Position numbers and translations under genes: made by a program
Part shown: positions 34,628 to 44,616 of the stretch, in pieces
How the letters are laid out: every line of letters begins with the position of its first letter
How positions within the stretch are numbered: position 1 is the first letter of the stretch
From: Streptomyces sp. VRA16 Mangrove soil
GTDB lineage: Bacteria; Actinomycetota; Actinomycetes; Streptomycetales; Streptomycetaceae
Assembly: GCF_017377775.1 (NCBI RefSeq)
Contig: NZ_JAFVLN010000018.1
Location: forward strand, 124,001-188,000
Direction of reading: 5' to 3'
Length of the DNA: 64,000 nucleotides
The notes under the pieces: model-generated
What the model was told of the DNA's origin: nothing
Seen by the model: only the letters and a program-made list of their open reading frames with translations
Databases searched by the model: none

Positions 34628-35314
34628 GTGACGGGCTCTTACCGTGCGTATGTGCCCCAACGCAGGATCTTCCTGACGGCGACGGCCGCCCTGGCTCCTT
34701 TGCTGGCCGTCCCGGCCGTCGCCGCCCCGTCCCCGCGACCCCGATCCGCCCACGAGGCCCTGTCCACCCTCCTCGACGGCAACCTCCGCTACGCGCAGGG
34801 CCGTTCCCGCCATCCGCACCAGGGGCGCGACGTGCGCCAGGTGCTCGCCGCCGCCCAGCGGCCGTTCGCCGTCGTCGTCGGCTGCGTCGACTCCCGCGTC
34901 CCGCCCGAGATCGTCTTCGACCAGGGACTCGGCGACCTGCTGTGCATCAGGACGGCGGGCGAGGTGCTCGACGACGCCGTGCTCGGATCCGTGCAGTACG
35001 GGGTCGGCGAACTCGGCGCGCCGCTCGTCCTCGTCCTCGGGCACGAGCGCTGCGGTGCCGTCGCCGCCGCCCTCGCCCATGTCGCCGTCGGCGCGCCCGC
35101 CCCGGGCCACCTCGGCCGCCTCGTCGACTCCATTGCGCCGGCCGCCCGCGCCTGCCGCGGCCTGCCCGGCGACTGGGCCGACCACACGGTGCGCCGGCAC
35201 GCCCGCTCCGTCCGCGACACGCTCCGGGCGGACCCCGCGATCGGCGGGGGCGGGACGGTCGTGGCCGCGGCCCGGTTCGACCTGGACTCCGGGGTGGTGG
35301 CCCTGCTGTCGTGA
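34628..35314 (+). CDS. Beta-class carbonic anhydrase, predicted Tat-exported
   Basis: A 228-residue zinc enzyme interconverting CO2 and bicarbonate. Zinc ligands and catalytic dyad are visible: Cys86-x-Asp88-x-Arg90 in VVGCVDSRVPPE, then His139 and Cys142 in LVLGHERCGAV. The N-terminus has a twin-arginine signal (QRRIFLTATAALAPLLAVPAVAA), so the enzyme should be folded in the cytoplasm and exported. The start is uncertain: GTG 34628 fits a leaderless mRNA, while GTG 34652 would give a shorter Tat n-region. It lies 49 bases after the NCS1 permease in the same direction. Confidence 0.87.
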   Translation: MTGSYRAYVPQRRIFLTATAALAPLLAVPAVAAPSPRPRSAHEALSTLLDGNLRYAQGRSRHPHQGRDVRQVLAAAQRPFAVVVGCVDSRVPPEIVFDQGLGDLLCIRTAGEVLDDAVLGSVQYGVGELGAPLVLVLGHERCGAVAAALAHVAVGAPAPGHLGRLVDSIAPAARACRGLPGDWADHTVRRHARSVRDTLRADPAIGGGGTVVAAARFDLDSGVVALLS

Positions 35315-35394
35315 CCTGCCGCGACCGGGCCCTCGTCGAAGAGGGGGGTTAGCCCCACTGCGTACCGGTCCCCGGCTCCGTACCGTACGACGGT

Positions 35395-35859
35395 ATGGAC
35401 GCACCCGAACGCACACGCGACGGCGCACGCGACGGTGCGCGTGACGCCGAACTCAAGAAGGAACTCGACGCCACGCTGCAGGCCCGCAGGGAGCTCGGCG
35501 AGGAGTACGACTCCGCGCTCGTCGAGTCCTTCCTCGACAAGGTCGAACAGCGGCTCGACTCCGTCGTCGACCGCCGGGTGCGGCGGCAGCTCGCCGAGGA
35601 GCGGACGACCGTCGCCCGCGGCGCCCGCCGCGGCCGCACCGGCGACGGCTGGGGCGAGCGCTTCGGCTTCACCGCGGTCTCCCTCGTCCTCGCGATCCCG
35701 CTCTCCGCGATCGCCGTGGCCAACGCCCATCTGCCGGGGCTGCTGATCGCCTGGGGCGGCATCGTCGGCGTGAACGCGGTGCATGCCGGGGGCTGGCCGC
35801 CGCAGTGGCGGCGCGAGCGCGCGGAGCGCGGGCGGCAGGACTCCGACTGGGAGGAGTGA
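35395..35859 (+). CDS. Membrane protein of unknown function with N-terminal coiled coil
   Basis: A 154-residue protein. Residues 1-60 are charged and helical (ELKKELDATLQARRELGEEY), probably a coiled coil; a basic stretch follows (RRVRRQLAEER). Two hydrophobic segments (FTAVSLVLAIPLSAIAVANA and LPGLLIAWGGIVGVNAVHA, about 92-131) precede a charged C-terminus. No family known to me has an assigned function. TACCGT lies eight bases before ATG 35395 and there is no clear ribosome site. Confidence 0.75.
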   Translation: MDAPERTRDGARDGARDAELKKELDATLQARRELGEEYDSALVESFLDKVEQRLDSVVDRRVRRQLAEERTTVARGARRGRTGDGWGERFGFTAVSLVLAIPLSAIAVANAHLPGLLIAWGGIVGVNAVHAGGWPPQWRRERAERGRQDSDWEE

Positions 35860-35872
35860 GCGGCCCGCCGGG

Positions 35873-36652
35873 TCAGGCCTGACGGGTGGGCAGCACGATC
35901 GCCTGGCGCAGATTCACGTGGCGGGCGCGGCTCGTCGTGTACGCGATCAGGTCCGCGATGTCGTCCGACGAGAGCCCGATGAGCGCGTCGAACATGCCGT
36001 CCAGCTGCGCGGAGAGTTCCGCGTTGTCGACGTGGCTGCCCAACTCGGTGTCCGTCAGGCCCGGTTCGATGTTGGTGACGCGGACGTCGTGCGGGCCGAG
36101 CTCCGTGCGCAGGGACTGCGACAGATACGTCAGCGCGGCCTTCGTCGCCCCGTACACCGCGTAGTTCGGGAACGGGACGTGTGCGCCGATCGAGGAGATG
36201 TTGACCAGGTCGGCGGTGCCGCCGTCCCGCGCCGCCGCGATCAGGCCGGGGGTGAAGGCGCGGATCACGCGCAGCGCGCCGGTGACGTTCGTGTCGAGCA
36301 TCCGCTGCCACTCGTCGGTGCGGCCGTCGGCGATCGGGTTGGGGAGCATCACGCCGGCCGCGTTGACCACCAGGTCGACGCGGCCGTAGGCGGCGTGGAC
36401 CTGCTCGGCCGCCGCGTCCACGGATGCCTGGTCCGTGAGGTCCGCGGGCACGGCCAGCGCACGGCCGCCCTCGGCCCCGATCTTCTCCGCCAGTTCGGTG
36501 AGCCGGTCGGCGCGGCGGGCCAGCAGGCAGACGCGGACGCCGTGCGCGGCGAGCAGGCGGGCGGTGGCCTCGCCCATGCCGCTGGCGGCGCCGGTGATCA
36601 CGGCGGTGCGGCCGGAGAGGGAGGCGTAGGGGTGCGGGGTGGTGTTCGTCAT
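35873..36652 (-). CDS. Short-chain dehydrogenase/reductase
   Basis: A 259-residue classical SDR. The cofactor motif is TGAASGMGEATA near residue 19, the structural motif is NAAG (VVNAAGVM), the catalytic Ser is in ISSIG, and the YxxxK pair is in YGATKAAL. It would oxidise or reduce a hydroxyl/carbonyl with NAD(P)H; substrate unknown. ATG 36652 starts the domain and the upstream extension lacks similarity. It is divergent from an XRE regulator with 103 bases between them, a common regulator-target layout. Confidence 0.88.
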   Translation of the reverse strand: MTNTTPHPYASLSGRTAVITGAASGMGEATARLLAAHGVRVCLLARRADRLTELAEKIGAEGGRALAVPADLTDQASVDAAAEQVHAAYGRVDLVVNAAGVMLPNPIADGRTDEWQRMLDTNVTGALRVIRAFTPGLIAAARDGGTADLVNISSIGAHVPFPNYAVYGATKAALTYLSQSLRTELGPHDVRVTNIEPGLTDTELGSHVDNAELSAQLDGMFDALIGLSSDDIADLIAYTTSRARHVNLRQAIVLPTRQA

Positions 36653-36742
36653 GGGCAGCACTCTGGTCCGGGTCCGCGGGCTTACCCAGGGCCGGGTCTT
36701 TCCTGGGTTTCGCAGTACCAGGATGCGCGGGCGCGCGGTGCC

Positions 36743-36748
36743 TAGGAT
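36743..36748 (+). promoter_or_regulatory. Putative -10 hexamer TAGGAT of a leaderless transcript
   Basis: TAGGAT ends seven bases before ATG 36756 without an intervening ribosome site. Confidence 0.45.
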
Positions 36749-36755
36749 CTGACCC

Positions 36756-37637
36756 ATGGACGAGCACGGGGATCTGAGCGGCATAGGGGACTTCCTGCGG
36801 TCGCGGCGCGCCCGCATCCAGCCCGAGGAGGTCGGGCTTCCCGGACACGGGCGGCGGCGGGTGCCGGGGCTGCGGCGCGAGGAGGTCGCGCAGCTCGCCG
36901 GGGTCAGCGTCGACTACTACATCCGCCTCGAACAGGGCCGCGGGTCGGGGGGCACCTCCCGGACGAACTCCGGGGGAGTCTCCGACGCCGTGCTGGACGC
37001 GGTGGCGCGGGTGCTGCGGCTCGACGAGACCGAGCAGGCGTATCTGCGCTCGGTGGCCAGGCCCGCGCGCACCCGGCGCCGGACGGACGGCGCGGGCCCG
37101 GGGCAGCGGGTGCGGCCCGGACTGCGGCTGCTCCTCGACACGATCGAGAAGGCGCCCGCGTTCGTGCTCGGCCGACGCATGGACGTACTGGCGTGGAACG
37201 CGCTCGGGGACGCCGTCGTCGGTTTCTCGGCGATGGCGCCCGAGGAGCGGAACATGCCGCGGCAGGTGTTCCTGAACCCCGCGGCCCGCGAGCTGTACCC
37301 GGAGTGGCGGGCCGTCGCCGCCGAGACGGTGGCCCATCTGCGCCTGGACGCGGGACTGCACCCCCGCGACCCGCAACTGGCCGTCCTGGTGGGCGAGTTG
37401 TCGCTCGGCAGCGAGGAATTCCGGCGGCTGTGGGCGGACCACCAGGTCAAGGAGAAGACCCACGGGGCCAAGCGGCTGCTGCATCCCGTCGTGGGTGAAC
37501 TCGTCATGCCGTACGAGACGTTGAGCGTCTCCGGCGAACAGGACCAGGTCCTCGTGGTCTATACCCCTCAGCCGGGCTCGCCGACGGAGGAGAGGCTCAG
37601 GGTGCTGGCGAGCTGGGCGGCCGACAGGGTGTCCTGA
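36756..37637 (+). CDS. XRE-family regulator with MmyB-like C-terminal domain
   Basis: A 293-residue transcription factor. The N-terminal helix-turn-helix (about 8-90) contains FLRSRRARIQPEEVGLP, RRRVPGLRREEVAQLAGVS and YYIRLEQGR. The C-terminal domain (about 115-285) is of the MmyB type, with PAFVLGRRMDVLAWN and SEEFRRLWADHQVKEK, which is thought to bind a small hydrophobic ligand. Residues about 65-76 (SGGTSRTNSGG) are an insertion inside the HTH relative to the usual EQGR..(x)SDAVLDA, encoded by a palindromic element (36956-36978). It probably regulates the divergent SDR gene. Confidence 0.87.
   Translation: MDEHGDLSGIGDFLRSRRARIQPEEVGLPGHGRRRVPGLRREEVAQLAGVSVDYYIRLEQGRGSGGTSRTNSGGVSDAVLDAVARVLRLDETEQAYLRSVARPARTRRRTDGAGPGQRVRPGLRLLLDTIEKAPAFVLGRRMDVLAWNALGDAVVGFSAMAPEERNMPRQVFLNPAARELYPEWRAVAAETVAHLRLDAGLHPRDPQLAVLVGELSLGSEEFRRLWADHQVKEKTHGAKRLLHPVVGELVMPYETLSVSGEQDQVLVVYTPQPGSPTEERLRVLASWAADRVS
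36956..36978. repeat. Palindromic insertion inside the XRE gene
   Basis: CTCCCGGA-CGAAC-TCCGGGGGAG resembles small palindromic elements scattered in Streptomyces spacers, but here it sits in frame within a coding region. Confidence 0.45.
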
Positions 37638-37696
37638 GCCCCCCCCGCGGGCAAGCACGTCAAGGGCGACCGGACCGGGCGACCGGGGCGAGCGCG

Positions 37697-37730
37697 GGTG
37701 ACGCCGCGCCCGGCGGGGCGCGGCGTCACC
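37697..37730. terminator. Bidirectional terminator between XRE gene and roadblock cluster
   Basis: GGTGACGCCGCGCC and GGCGCGGCGTCACC form a perfect 14-bp stem with a 6-base loop between convergent genes. Confidence 0.8.
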
Positions 37731-37744
37731 GACGTATCAGGCCG

Positions 37745-38119
37745 TCAGACCTCCAGGTCGGACTCGATCTTCTTGAGCTGGTGGCGGGCCATCGCCAGGT
37801 TGGCGCGCGCGGAGTCGAGCACGAGGTAGAGGAACAGGCCGTTGCCGCCGCGGCCTTTGATCAGGCGGATCAGGTGGTACTGGCTGTTGAGTGTGATCAG
37901 GATGTCCTCGATCTCGTCCTTGATGCCGAGGTGCTCCATGGTGCGCAGCTTGGCGCGGACGACGTCGGTGTTGCCCGCCGCCGCCACCTCCAGGTCGAAC
38001 GACTTGGAGCCGCCGATCGTCCCGAGGGCCATGCCGCTCGTGTAGTCGACCAGCGCGGCCGCGCTGGCGCCCTCGATGGAGGCGAGCGCGTCCTTGAGGG
38101 CGGTCTCGGTGTTGGCCAT
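37745..38119 (-). CDS. Roadblock/LC7-domain protein
   Basis: A 124-residue protein that is one roadblock/LC7 domain, the fold used by bacterial regulators of Ras-like GTPases (MglB, CvnB). It starts ANTETALKDALASIEGAS, with DYTSGMALGTIGG and the conserved DVVRAKLRTMEHLG and ILITLNSQYHLIRLI strands. ATG 38119 has GGAAAGGA ten bases upstream. An in-frame upstream extension to 38248 would add a His-rich segment (GHRHSHAHSPESTHRHSH), which could be a longer metal-binding form but is less likely. It is the last of four minus-strand genes that look like a GTPase-control module without the GTPase. Confidence 0.85.
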   Translation of the reverse strand: MANTETALKDALASIEGASAAALVDYTSGMALGTIGGSKSFDLEVAAAGNTDVVRAKLRTMEHLGIKDEIEDILITLNSQYHLIRLIKGRGGNGLFLYLVLDSARANLAMARHQLKKIESDLEV

Positions 38120-38244
38120 GGTGATGGGTCCTTTCCTGTGCAGCTGACTGTCCGAGCAGCTGTCCGTGTGACTGTGCCGGTGGGTGGACTCGGGGCTGTG
38201 TGCGTGGCTGTGCCGGTGGCCGGGTGGTGTTGTGGTCGTGGCCG

Positions 38245-38760
38245 TCAACGGGCCGTTCTGGGCTGCAGCGCGCTCTCGGGGAGCGGGCCCGGCTCCGTGG
38301 GCCTGGGGGTTCTGACCGGGAGTCCGCTGTCGGTCGTCGAGGTGGTGCGGGCGCGGGCCCGGCCCCGGGTGCGCACCACGGGCTCGGCCGCCGCGGCCTC
38401 GACGAGTTCGCCGACCTTGGCGCCGGCCCTGCGGCCCTCCAGATGGAGCCGTCCGACGTTGACACGGTCCTCGGCGAGCAGGGTGAGCACCGCGGTGTCC
38501 CCGGCCGCGTACGTGGCGACGTAACCGCGCGAGCCGCGCACCAGGAGTTCACGGAAGACGCCCTGTCCCGTGGCGTCCGCGAGGCGCTGGGCGACGCCGA
38601 GCGCGGCGGCGGTCAGCGCGGCCACGCCCTCCGGTTCGACGCCGGAGGTGTCCTGGGCGAGTACGAGCCCGTCGACGCTGGCCGCGAGCGCGCCCGTGAC
38701 CTGGGGCACCCGTATTCTCAACCGCTGTAGTTCGCCGAGGACTTCGGCCTCGTCCGCCAT
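38245..38760 (-). CDS. Roadblock-like regulatory protein with disordered tail
   Basis: A 171-residue protein. Residues 1 to about 115 read as a roadblock/LC7-type domain (LRIRVPQVTGALAASVDGL, GVAALTAAALGVAQRLADA, TAVLTLLAEDRVNVGRLHLE). The last 50 residues are Arg/Thr/Pro-rich and disordered. AAGGGAG precedes ATG 38760. It shares the cluster with two other roadblock proteins; multiple roadblock subunits are typical of GTPase-regulating complexes, but I see no GTPase gene adjacent. Confidence 0.7.
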   Translation of the reverse strand: MADEAEVLGELQRLRIRVPQVTGALAASVDGLVLAQDTSGVEPEGVAALTAAALGVAQRLADATGQGVFRELLVRGSRGYVATYAAGDTAVLTLLAEDRVNVGRLHLEGRRAGAKVGELVEAAAAEPVVRTRGRARARTTSTTDSGLPVRTPRPTEPGPLPESALQPRTAR

Positions 38761-38819
38761 CGGCGGTCTCCCTTCGGAGGTGTCGGAAGCGACGGTCCGG
38801 GTGGTGCGCCGGAGACGGA

Positions 38820-39593
38820 TCACAGTGCCTCCAGTGCGTCGCGCAGCCGGCGCAGCAGGGCCACGTCGGGGTCGTCCACGGCGGCCTGCGCCAGCCACTC
38901 GGGCGGGGCGGCGGTCACCGGCGGTACCGGGGGCGCGGTGGTGATCAGGCCGCCCGCGGCGAGCCGGCGCAGATCCACCAGCGTGTGGTACGCGGGTCTG
39001 CCGAGGGCGAGCGCGATCTGGGACGCGGTGCGCTCGCCGTCCACCAGGTCCAGCACCCGGCGGCGGCGCGGCGGCACCCGCACATCGTGGACGCCGGCCC
39101 GGGTGAGCGGCGCCGTGTCGGTGTCCGGCTCGGGCCAGATCCGCTGCAGCAGGTCACGGCGGCGCAGCGTCTCCCGCTCGACGGTCGCCACCGGCACCGG
39201 CCGCACCGAGCCGAACCAGTGCGAGACCCCGTAGCGAAAGCGGGTCGGCCCGCTGCTGGGAGCCAGCGTGAAGTACGCGGCGTCGAACAGCGCGCCCAGA
39301 TGGCACAGTTCGAGCGCGCCGTCGGTCAGCGGCCCGTGCTCGACGAGATAGCGGCCGACCCCGCGCCGGGCCCCGGCCCGGTCGACCGCCTCCCACCAGC
39401 GGTCCGCCTGCAGCGCGCCGCCCGCGGTCAGCAGCACGTCCATGCCGGGCGTGGCCGGGGACTCGGCGTGCACGATCCGGCCGTCGGCGAGGTAGAGGGT
39501 GCCGTGCTCGCGGATCAGCGCACCGGTGGCCCGCTCCGAAGCGAGTCTGTTCAGCATGGGGGAGACGCCCGCGGGGGCGGGTGCCGCACTCAT
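38820..39593 (-). CDS. DUF4388/PATAN-like protein with winged-helix-like region
   Basis: A 257-residue protein. The N-terminal part (about 12-100) resembles DUF4388 effector domains: LASERATGALIREHGTLYLADGRIVHAES, a region found in proteins that link roadblock modules to transcription or motility control. The C-terminal part (about 165-215) reads as a winged-helix-like region, RVLDLVDGERTASQIALALGRPAYHTLVDLRRLAAGGLI. Its start ATG 39593 overlaps the stop of the upstream roadblock gene (ATGA), so the two are translationally coupled. Confidence 0.7.
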   Translation of the reverse strand: MSAAPAPAGVSPMLNRLASERATGALIREHGTLYLADGRIVHAESPATPGMDVLLTAGGALQADRWWEAVDRAGARRGVGRYLVEHGPLTDGALELCHLGALFDAAYFTLAPSSGPTRFRYGVSHWFGSVRPVPVATVERETLRRRDLLQRIWPEPDTDTAPLTRAGVHDVRVPPRRRRVLDLVDGERTASQIALALGRPAYHTLVDLRRLAAGGLITTAPPVPPVTAAPPEWLAQAAVDDPDVALLRRLRDALEAL

Positions 39594-40012
39594 CCCAGGA
39601 CCAGCCGGTCGGCGAGGTCGGCGAGCCGGAGCCGGGCGAGCGCGAGATTGCCCTCGCCGCGGTCCAGCCACAGATGCAGGAAGACGCTGCTGTCGAACGT
39701 CGTCGGCACGAACCGCAGCAGGTGGTAGCCGTCGCGGCTGGTGACGATGACGTCCTCGACGGGCGGTGTCTTGTCGCCGTCGGGGCCGCTCGTGCCCTGC
39801 GTCCAGTCGTTGCCGTCGGCGGGCGCGAACGCCCGGTGCTCGGCGGCGAGCCGGGCCAGTTCGGCGGCCTCGGTGGCGGTGGCCTCGTGGTCGCCGTTGG
39901 GTGAGTCCCCGATCGTGCCCAGCGCGAGACCACTGGTCCAGTCGACGACGGAGGCACCGCGCGCCCCCGGCAGTCGCATGGCCTCGAGCAGGCACTCGTC
40001 GATTCCGGGCAC
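39590..40012 (-). CDS. Roadblock/LC7-domain protein
   Basis: A 140-residue roadblock-type protein, first gene of the cluster. DWTSGLALGTIGDSPNGD parallels DYTSGMALGTIGG of the last gene, and VIVTSRDGYHLLRFV parallels its ILITLNSQYHLIRLI, so the two are paralogues. It has a longer middle region (TQGTSGPDGDKTPP). It begins at GTG 40012. Its role is probably as a structural or regulatory partner in a GTPase-independent or trans-acting switch. Confidence 0.78.
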   Translation of the reverse strand: MPGIDECLLEAMRLPGARGASVVDWTSGLALGTIGDSPNGDHEATATEAAELARLAAEHRAFAPADGNDWTQGTSGPDGDKTPPVEDVIVTSRDGYHLLRFVPTTFDSSVFLHLWLDRGEGNLALARLRLADLADRLVLG

Positions 40013-40214
40013 GCCTGAAACTCCCCACCTGTCGCCACTTCCGCACGCTCAGAGCACTGCTGATGCGCGTGTGACGAAGACGCTACGCACTGTACGGCGA
40101 CCTGGTGAGCGTTCTGGCATTTTCCAGTGGAACATTCGGCGAGGGTCTAGAATCCGCCAACCCGCCCGGAAAGCAGGGGTGTTCAGGACACGGCAGTCAC
40201 GCGTGCCCCGCACG

Positions 40215-41585
40215 TCACAGGCCGGTCAGCGCCCCGCGGTGCGCCCCGCCGGATTCGGCCACGATGTCCTCGATGGCCTGTGGTTCCCGCACGGTCGCGA
40301 ACCGCACCCCCTCCGGCGTCGTCGTGAAGCCGTAGATGCCCGGCCTGGCCAGCGAGTTGTACGAGTAGTGGTGGGCGAAGCAGTAGGCGCCGGTGTCGAG
40401 GGCGGCCGCGTAATCGCCCGCCTCCAGGAGCGGCAGCTCGCGGTTCTCGGCGAGCAGGTCACCGGCGAAGCAGGCCGGTCCCGCGATGTCCTGGGCGACG
40501 CCGGGCCCGGACTTGGGCCGGCCCTCGGCGTCGTACGCGACGACCCGCAGCGGCCACGATCCCGGCATGTACACCGTCCGGGTCGCCACCTGGACGCCCG
40601 CGTGGGTCAGGGCGATCGGGCGGCCGCCGGTCTCCTTCGCGTACTCCACGCGCGCGAGCGTGATGCCGTGCTTGGCGAGCAGTGAGCGTCCGAACTCGGT
40701 GACGAGCCCGTAGCGCCCGTCGAAGAGCCCCGGCACGGTCTCGGCGAGCAGCTTCGCGTACGTGGCGTGGTCGGGCAGGTCCTCGTCGGAGCCGAAGTTC
40801 ACCGGGAGGCCGCCGCCGATGTCGAGGGTGTCGATCTGCTGCCGCCCGGCCGCCGCGTTGATCTCCTCGGCGAGCTCGTACACGGCGCGCACGCCCTGCG
40901 CCATCAGCTCCAGGGGGACGCCCTGCGACCCGGAGTGGGTGTGCAGCCGGGTCAGCCACGGCCGGTCCAGGTAGGCGCGCACGAGCCAGTCGTGGGCCCC
41001 TTCGTCGCGCAGCGCGACACCGAACTTGGAGGTGGCGGTCGCGGTGGACAGGGCGCCGATCGACCCGGCGCCGATCTGCGGGTTGACCCGGATGCCCAGC
41101 GGGGAGCGGGTCGGCGCGGAGGTGACGAGGGTGTCGAGGCGGGCCAGCTCCTGCGCATTGTCGGCGTTGACGGCGATGCCGAGCGCGAGCGCCTCGCGCA
41201 GTTCGGCGCCGGTCTTGGCGGGGGAGTCGAGCACGGTCCGCGCGGGCGAGACCCCCGCGGCGCGGGCCAGGGCCAGCTCGCCGGGGCTCGCGACCTCGGC
41301 GCCCATCCCGGCCTCGTGGAGCAGCCGCAGCACCGGCACGAGCGGGGTCGCCTTCACCGCGAAGGCGTGCAGCACCGGGGTGCCGGGGGCGGTGACCGCG
41401 TCGAAGGCGGCGCGTACGGCGGCGGCGGAGGCCCGGATGCCGGCGACGTCGAGCAGCCCGGCGACCGGGGCCGCGGGCCCGACCAGGCCCTGGGCGACGG
41501 CGGCCCGTACGGCCTCGTCGCGGGCCTGCGCGCGGCGGGCGGGGAGTCCGGGCAGGGGAACGGTGGACGCGTCCATGGATGCCAT
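40215..41585 (-). CDS. Type III PLP-dependent decarboxylase, diaminopimelate-decarboxylase-like
   Basis: A 456-residue alanine-racemase-fold decarboxylase. PLP would bind Lys78 in HAFAVKATPLVPVL. Other landmarks are GIRVNPQIGAGSI, the HSGSQG loop, DIGGGLPVNFG, and the C-terminal substrate motif GPACFAGD with YSYNS (compare GPxCExxD and YN in LysA). The changes at the substrate site (FAGD for CESGD, GAYCFAHHYSYNS) suggest it is not the housekeeping LysA, which in Streptomyces is usually elsewhere. Substrates could include diaminopimelate or another basic amino acid. ATG 41585 or the in-frame ATG 41576 could be used. It is divergent from hutU. Confidence 0.8.
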   Translation of the reverse strand: MASMDASTVPLPGLPARRAQARDEAVRAAVAQGLVGPAAPVAGLLDVAGIRASAAAVRAAFDAVTAPGTPVLHAFAVKATPLVPVLRLLHEAGMGAEVASPGELALARAAGVSPARTVLDSPAKTGAELREALALGIAVNADNAQELARLDTLVTSAPTRSPLGIRVNPQIGAGSIGALSTATATSKFGVALRDEGAHDWLVRAYLDRPWLTRLHTHSGSQGVPLELMAQGVRAVYELAEEINAAAGRQQIDTLDIGGGLPVNFGSDEDLPDHATYAKLLAETVPGLFDGRYGLVTEFGRSLLAKHGITLARVEYAKETGGRPIALTHAGVQVATRTVYMPGSWPLRVVAYDAEGRPKSGPGVAQDIAGPACFAGDLLAENRELPLLEAGDYAAALDTGAYCFAHHYSYNSLARPGIYGFTTTPEGVRFATVREPQAIEDIVAESGGAHRGALTGL

Positions 41586-41635
41586 GGGGGCCAGACAACC
41601 ACCGGGGTGGGGTCCGGACCACGTATTGACTAGGT

Positions 41636-41662
41636 CTATTCAGAACCGCAGGATATGAATAG
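41636..41662. promoter_or_regulatory. CTATTCA-N13-TGAATAG operator-like element before hutU
   Basis: Perfect 7-base arms, 40 bases upstream of the hutU ATG, in the divergent spacer shared with the decarboxylase gene. The same half-site occurs at 31249-31255 beside the RpiR regulator. Confidence 0.6.
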
Positions 41663-41701
41663 CTCCATCATCAGCAGACGTACGTACACCGGGAGGCAGG
41701 C

Positions 41702-43365
<1,664 letters not shown>

Positions 43366-43369
<4 letters not shown>

Positions 43370-44616
43370 GCAACGCCCCCACGGTGGGCCCCGACTTCCT
43401 GGAGATGTGGCGGGACCTGCTCCCGATCGGCCAGGACAAGGACTCCCGCGGCTACCGCCGGCACGCCTGGACGGGCGCCGACGCCGACTGCCGCGCCTGG
43501 TTCAGGGCCCAGGCCGAGACCCGCGGCCTGACGTACGAACTCGACCGCAACGGCAACCAGTGGGCCTGGCTCGGCGACCCCGAGGCAGGCGGCGCCGTCG
43601 TCACCGGCTCCCACCTGGACTCGGTCCCCGACGGCGGCGCGTTCGACGGCCCCCTCGGCGTGGTCTCCTCCTTCGCCGCCCTGGACGAACTCCGCCGCAG
43701 GGGAGCGGAGTTCACCCGCCCCTTCGCCATCACCAACTTCGGTGACGAGGAGGGCGCCCGCTTCGGTCTGGCCTGCGTGGGCTCCCGCCTCACCTCCGGG
43801 GTGCTCACGCGTGAGCAGGCGTACGCGCTCAAGGACGGCGACGGCGTCGGCCTCCCGCAGGCGATGGAGAAGGCCGGGTACGACCCGGAGGCCATCGGCG
43901 CCGACCCCGAACGCCTCTCCCGCATCGACGCGTTCATCGAACTCCACGTCGAGCAGGGCCGCGCCCTCGACCTCTCCGGTGACGCGGTCGGCATCGCCAG
44001 CTCCATCTGGCCGCACGGCCGCTGGCGGTTCGACTTCGCGGGCGAGGCCAACCACGCGGGCACCACCCGCCTGGTCGACCGCCGCGACCCGATGCTCTCC
44101 TACGCGGAGACGGTCCTGGCCGCCCGCCGCGAGGCCCGGCTCGCAGGCGCCGTCGCCACGTTCGGCAAGATCGCGGTCGAGCCGAACGGCGTCAACGCCA
44201 TCCCGTCGCTGGTCCGCGGCTGGCTCGACTCGCGCGCCGCCGACCAGCAGGCCCTCGACCGGACGGTCACCGCGATCGAGAAGGCGGCCCGCGAGTACGG
44301 CGAGGCGCACGGCATCGACGTGTCGCTGACCCGCGAGTCCTTCACCCCGGTCGTCGAGTTCGACCACGCGCTGCGCGACGAGCTCGCCCGCATCCTCGGT
44401 ACCGGTACGTCCTCGGACGAGCTGCGCGTCCCCGTCCTGGGCACGGGCGCGGGACACGACGCGGGAATCCTCGCCGCACGGATCCCCACCGCCATGCTGT
44501 TCGTACGCAACCCGACCGGCGTCTCGCACTCCCCGGCGGAATCCGCCGCGGAGGACGACTGCCTCGCCGGGGTGCGCGCACTGGCCGACGTACTGGAAGG
44601 GCTGGCCTGCAAGTGA
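43366..44616 (+). CDS. M20-family amidohydrolase (allantoate amidohydrolase-like)
   Basis: A 416-residue dinuclear metal hydrolase. Ligands are visible: His83 (GSHLDSVPDGG), Asp94 (GAFDGPLGVV), Glu128/Glu129 (NFGDEEGARF), His near residue 195 (ELHVEQGRAL) and His near 387 (GVSHSPAES). The dimerisation region carries GEANHAGTTRLVDRRD. The family removes carbamoyl or formyl groups, as in allantoate amidohydrolase and N-carbamoyl-amino-acid hydrolase. It starts four bases inside hutU (GTGA) and overlaps hutF. This suggests it performs a histidine-pathway step, plausibly N-formylglutamate deformylation in place of HutG; that is inference. Confidence 0.88.

Noticed and set aside
35349..37658. Long minus-strand frame across the SDR and XRE genes
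   Set aside because: It is a shadow frame; the SDR and XRE products in the chosen frames have full domain signatures.
37745..38248. Longer form of the last roadblock protein with a His-rich N-terminus
   Set aside because: A good ribosome site precedes the internal ATG at 38119, where domain similarity begins. Kept as a possibility only.
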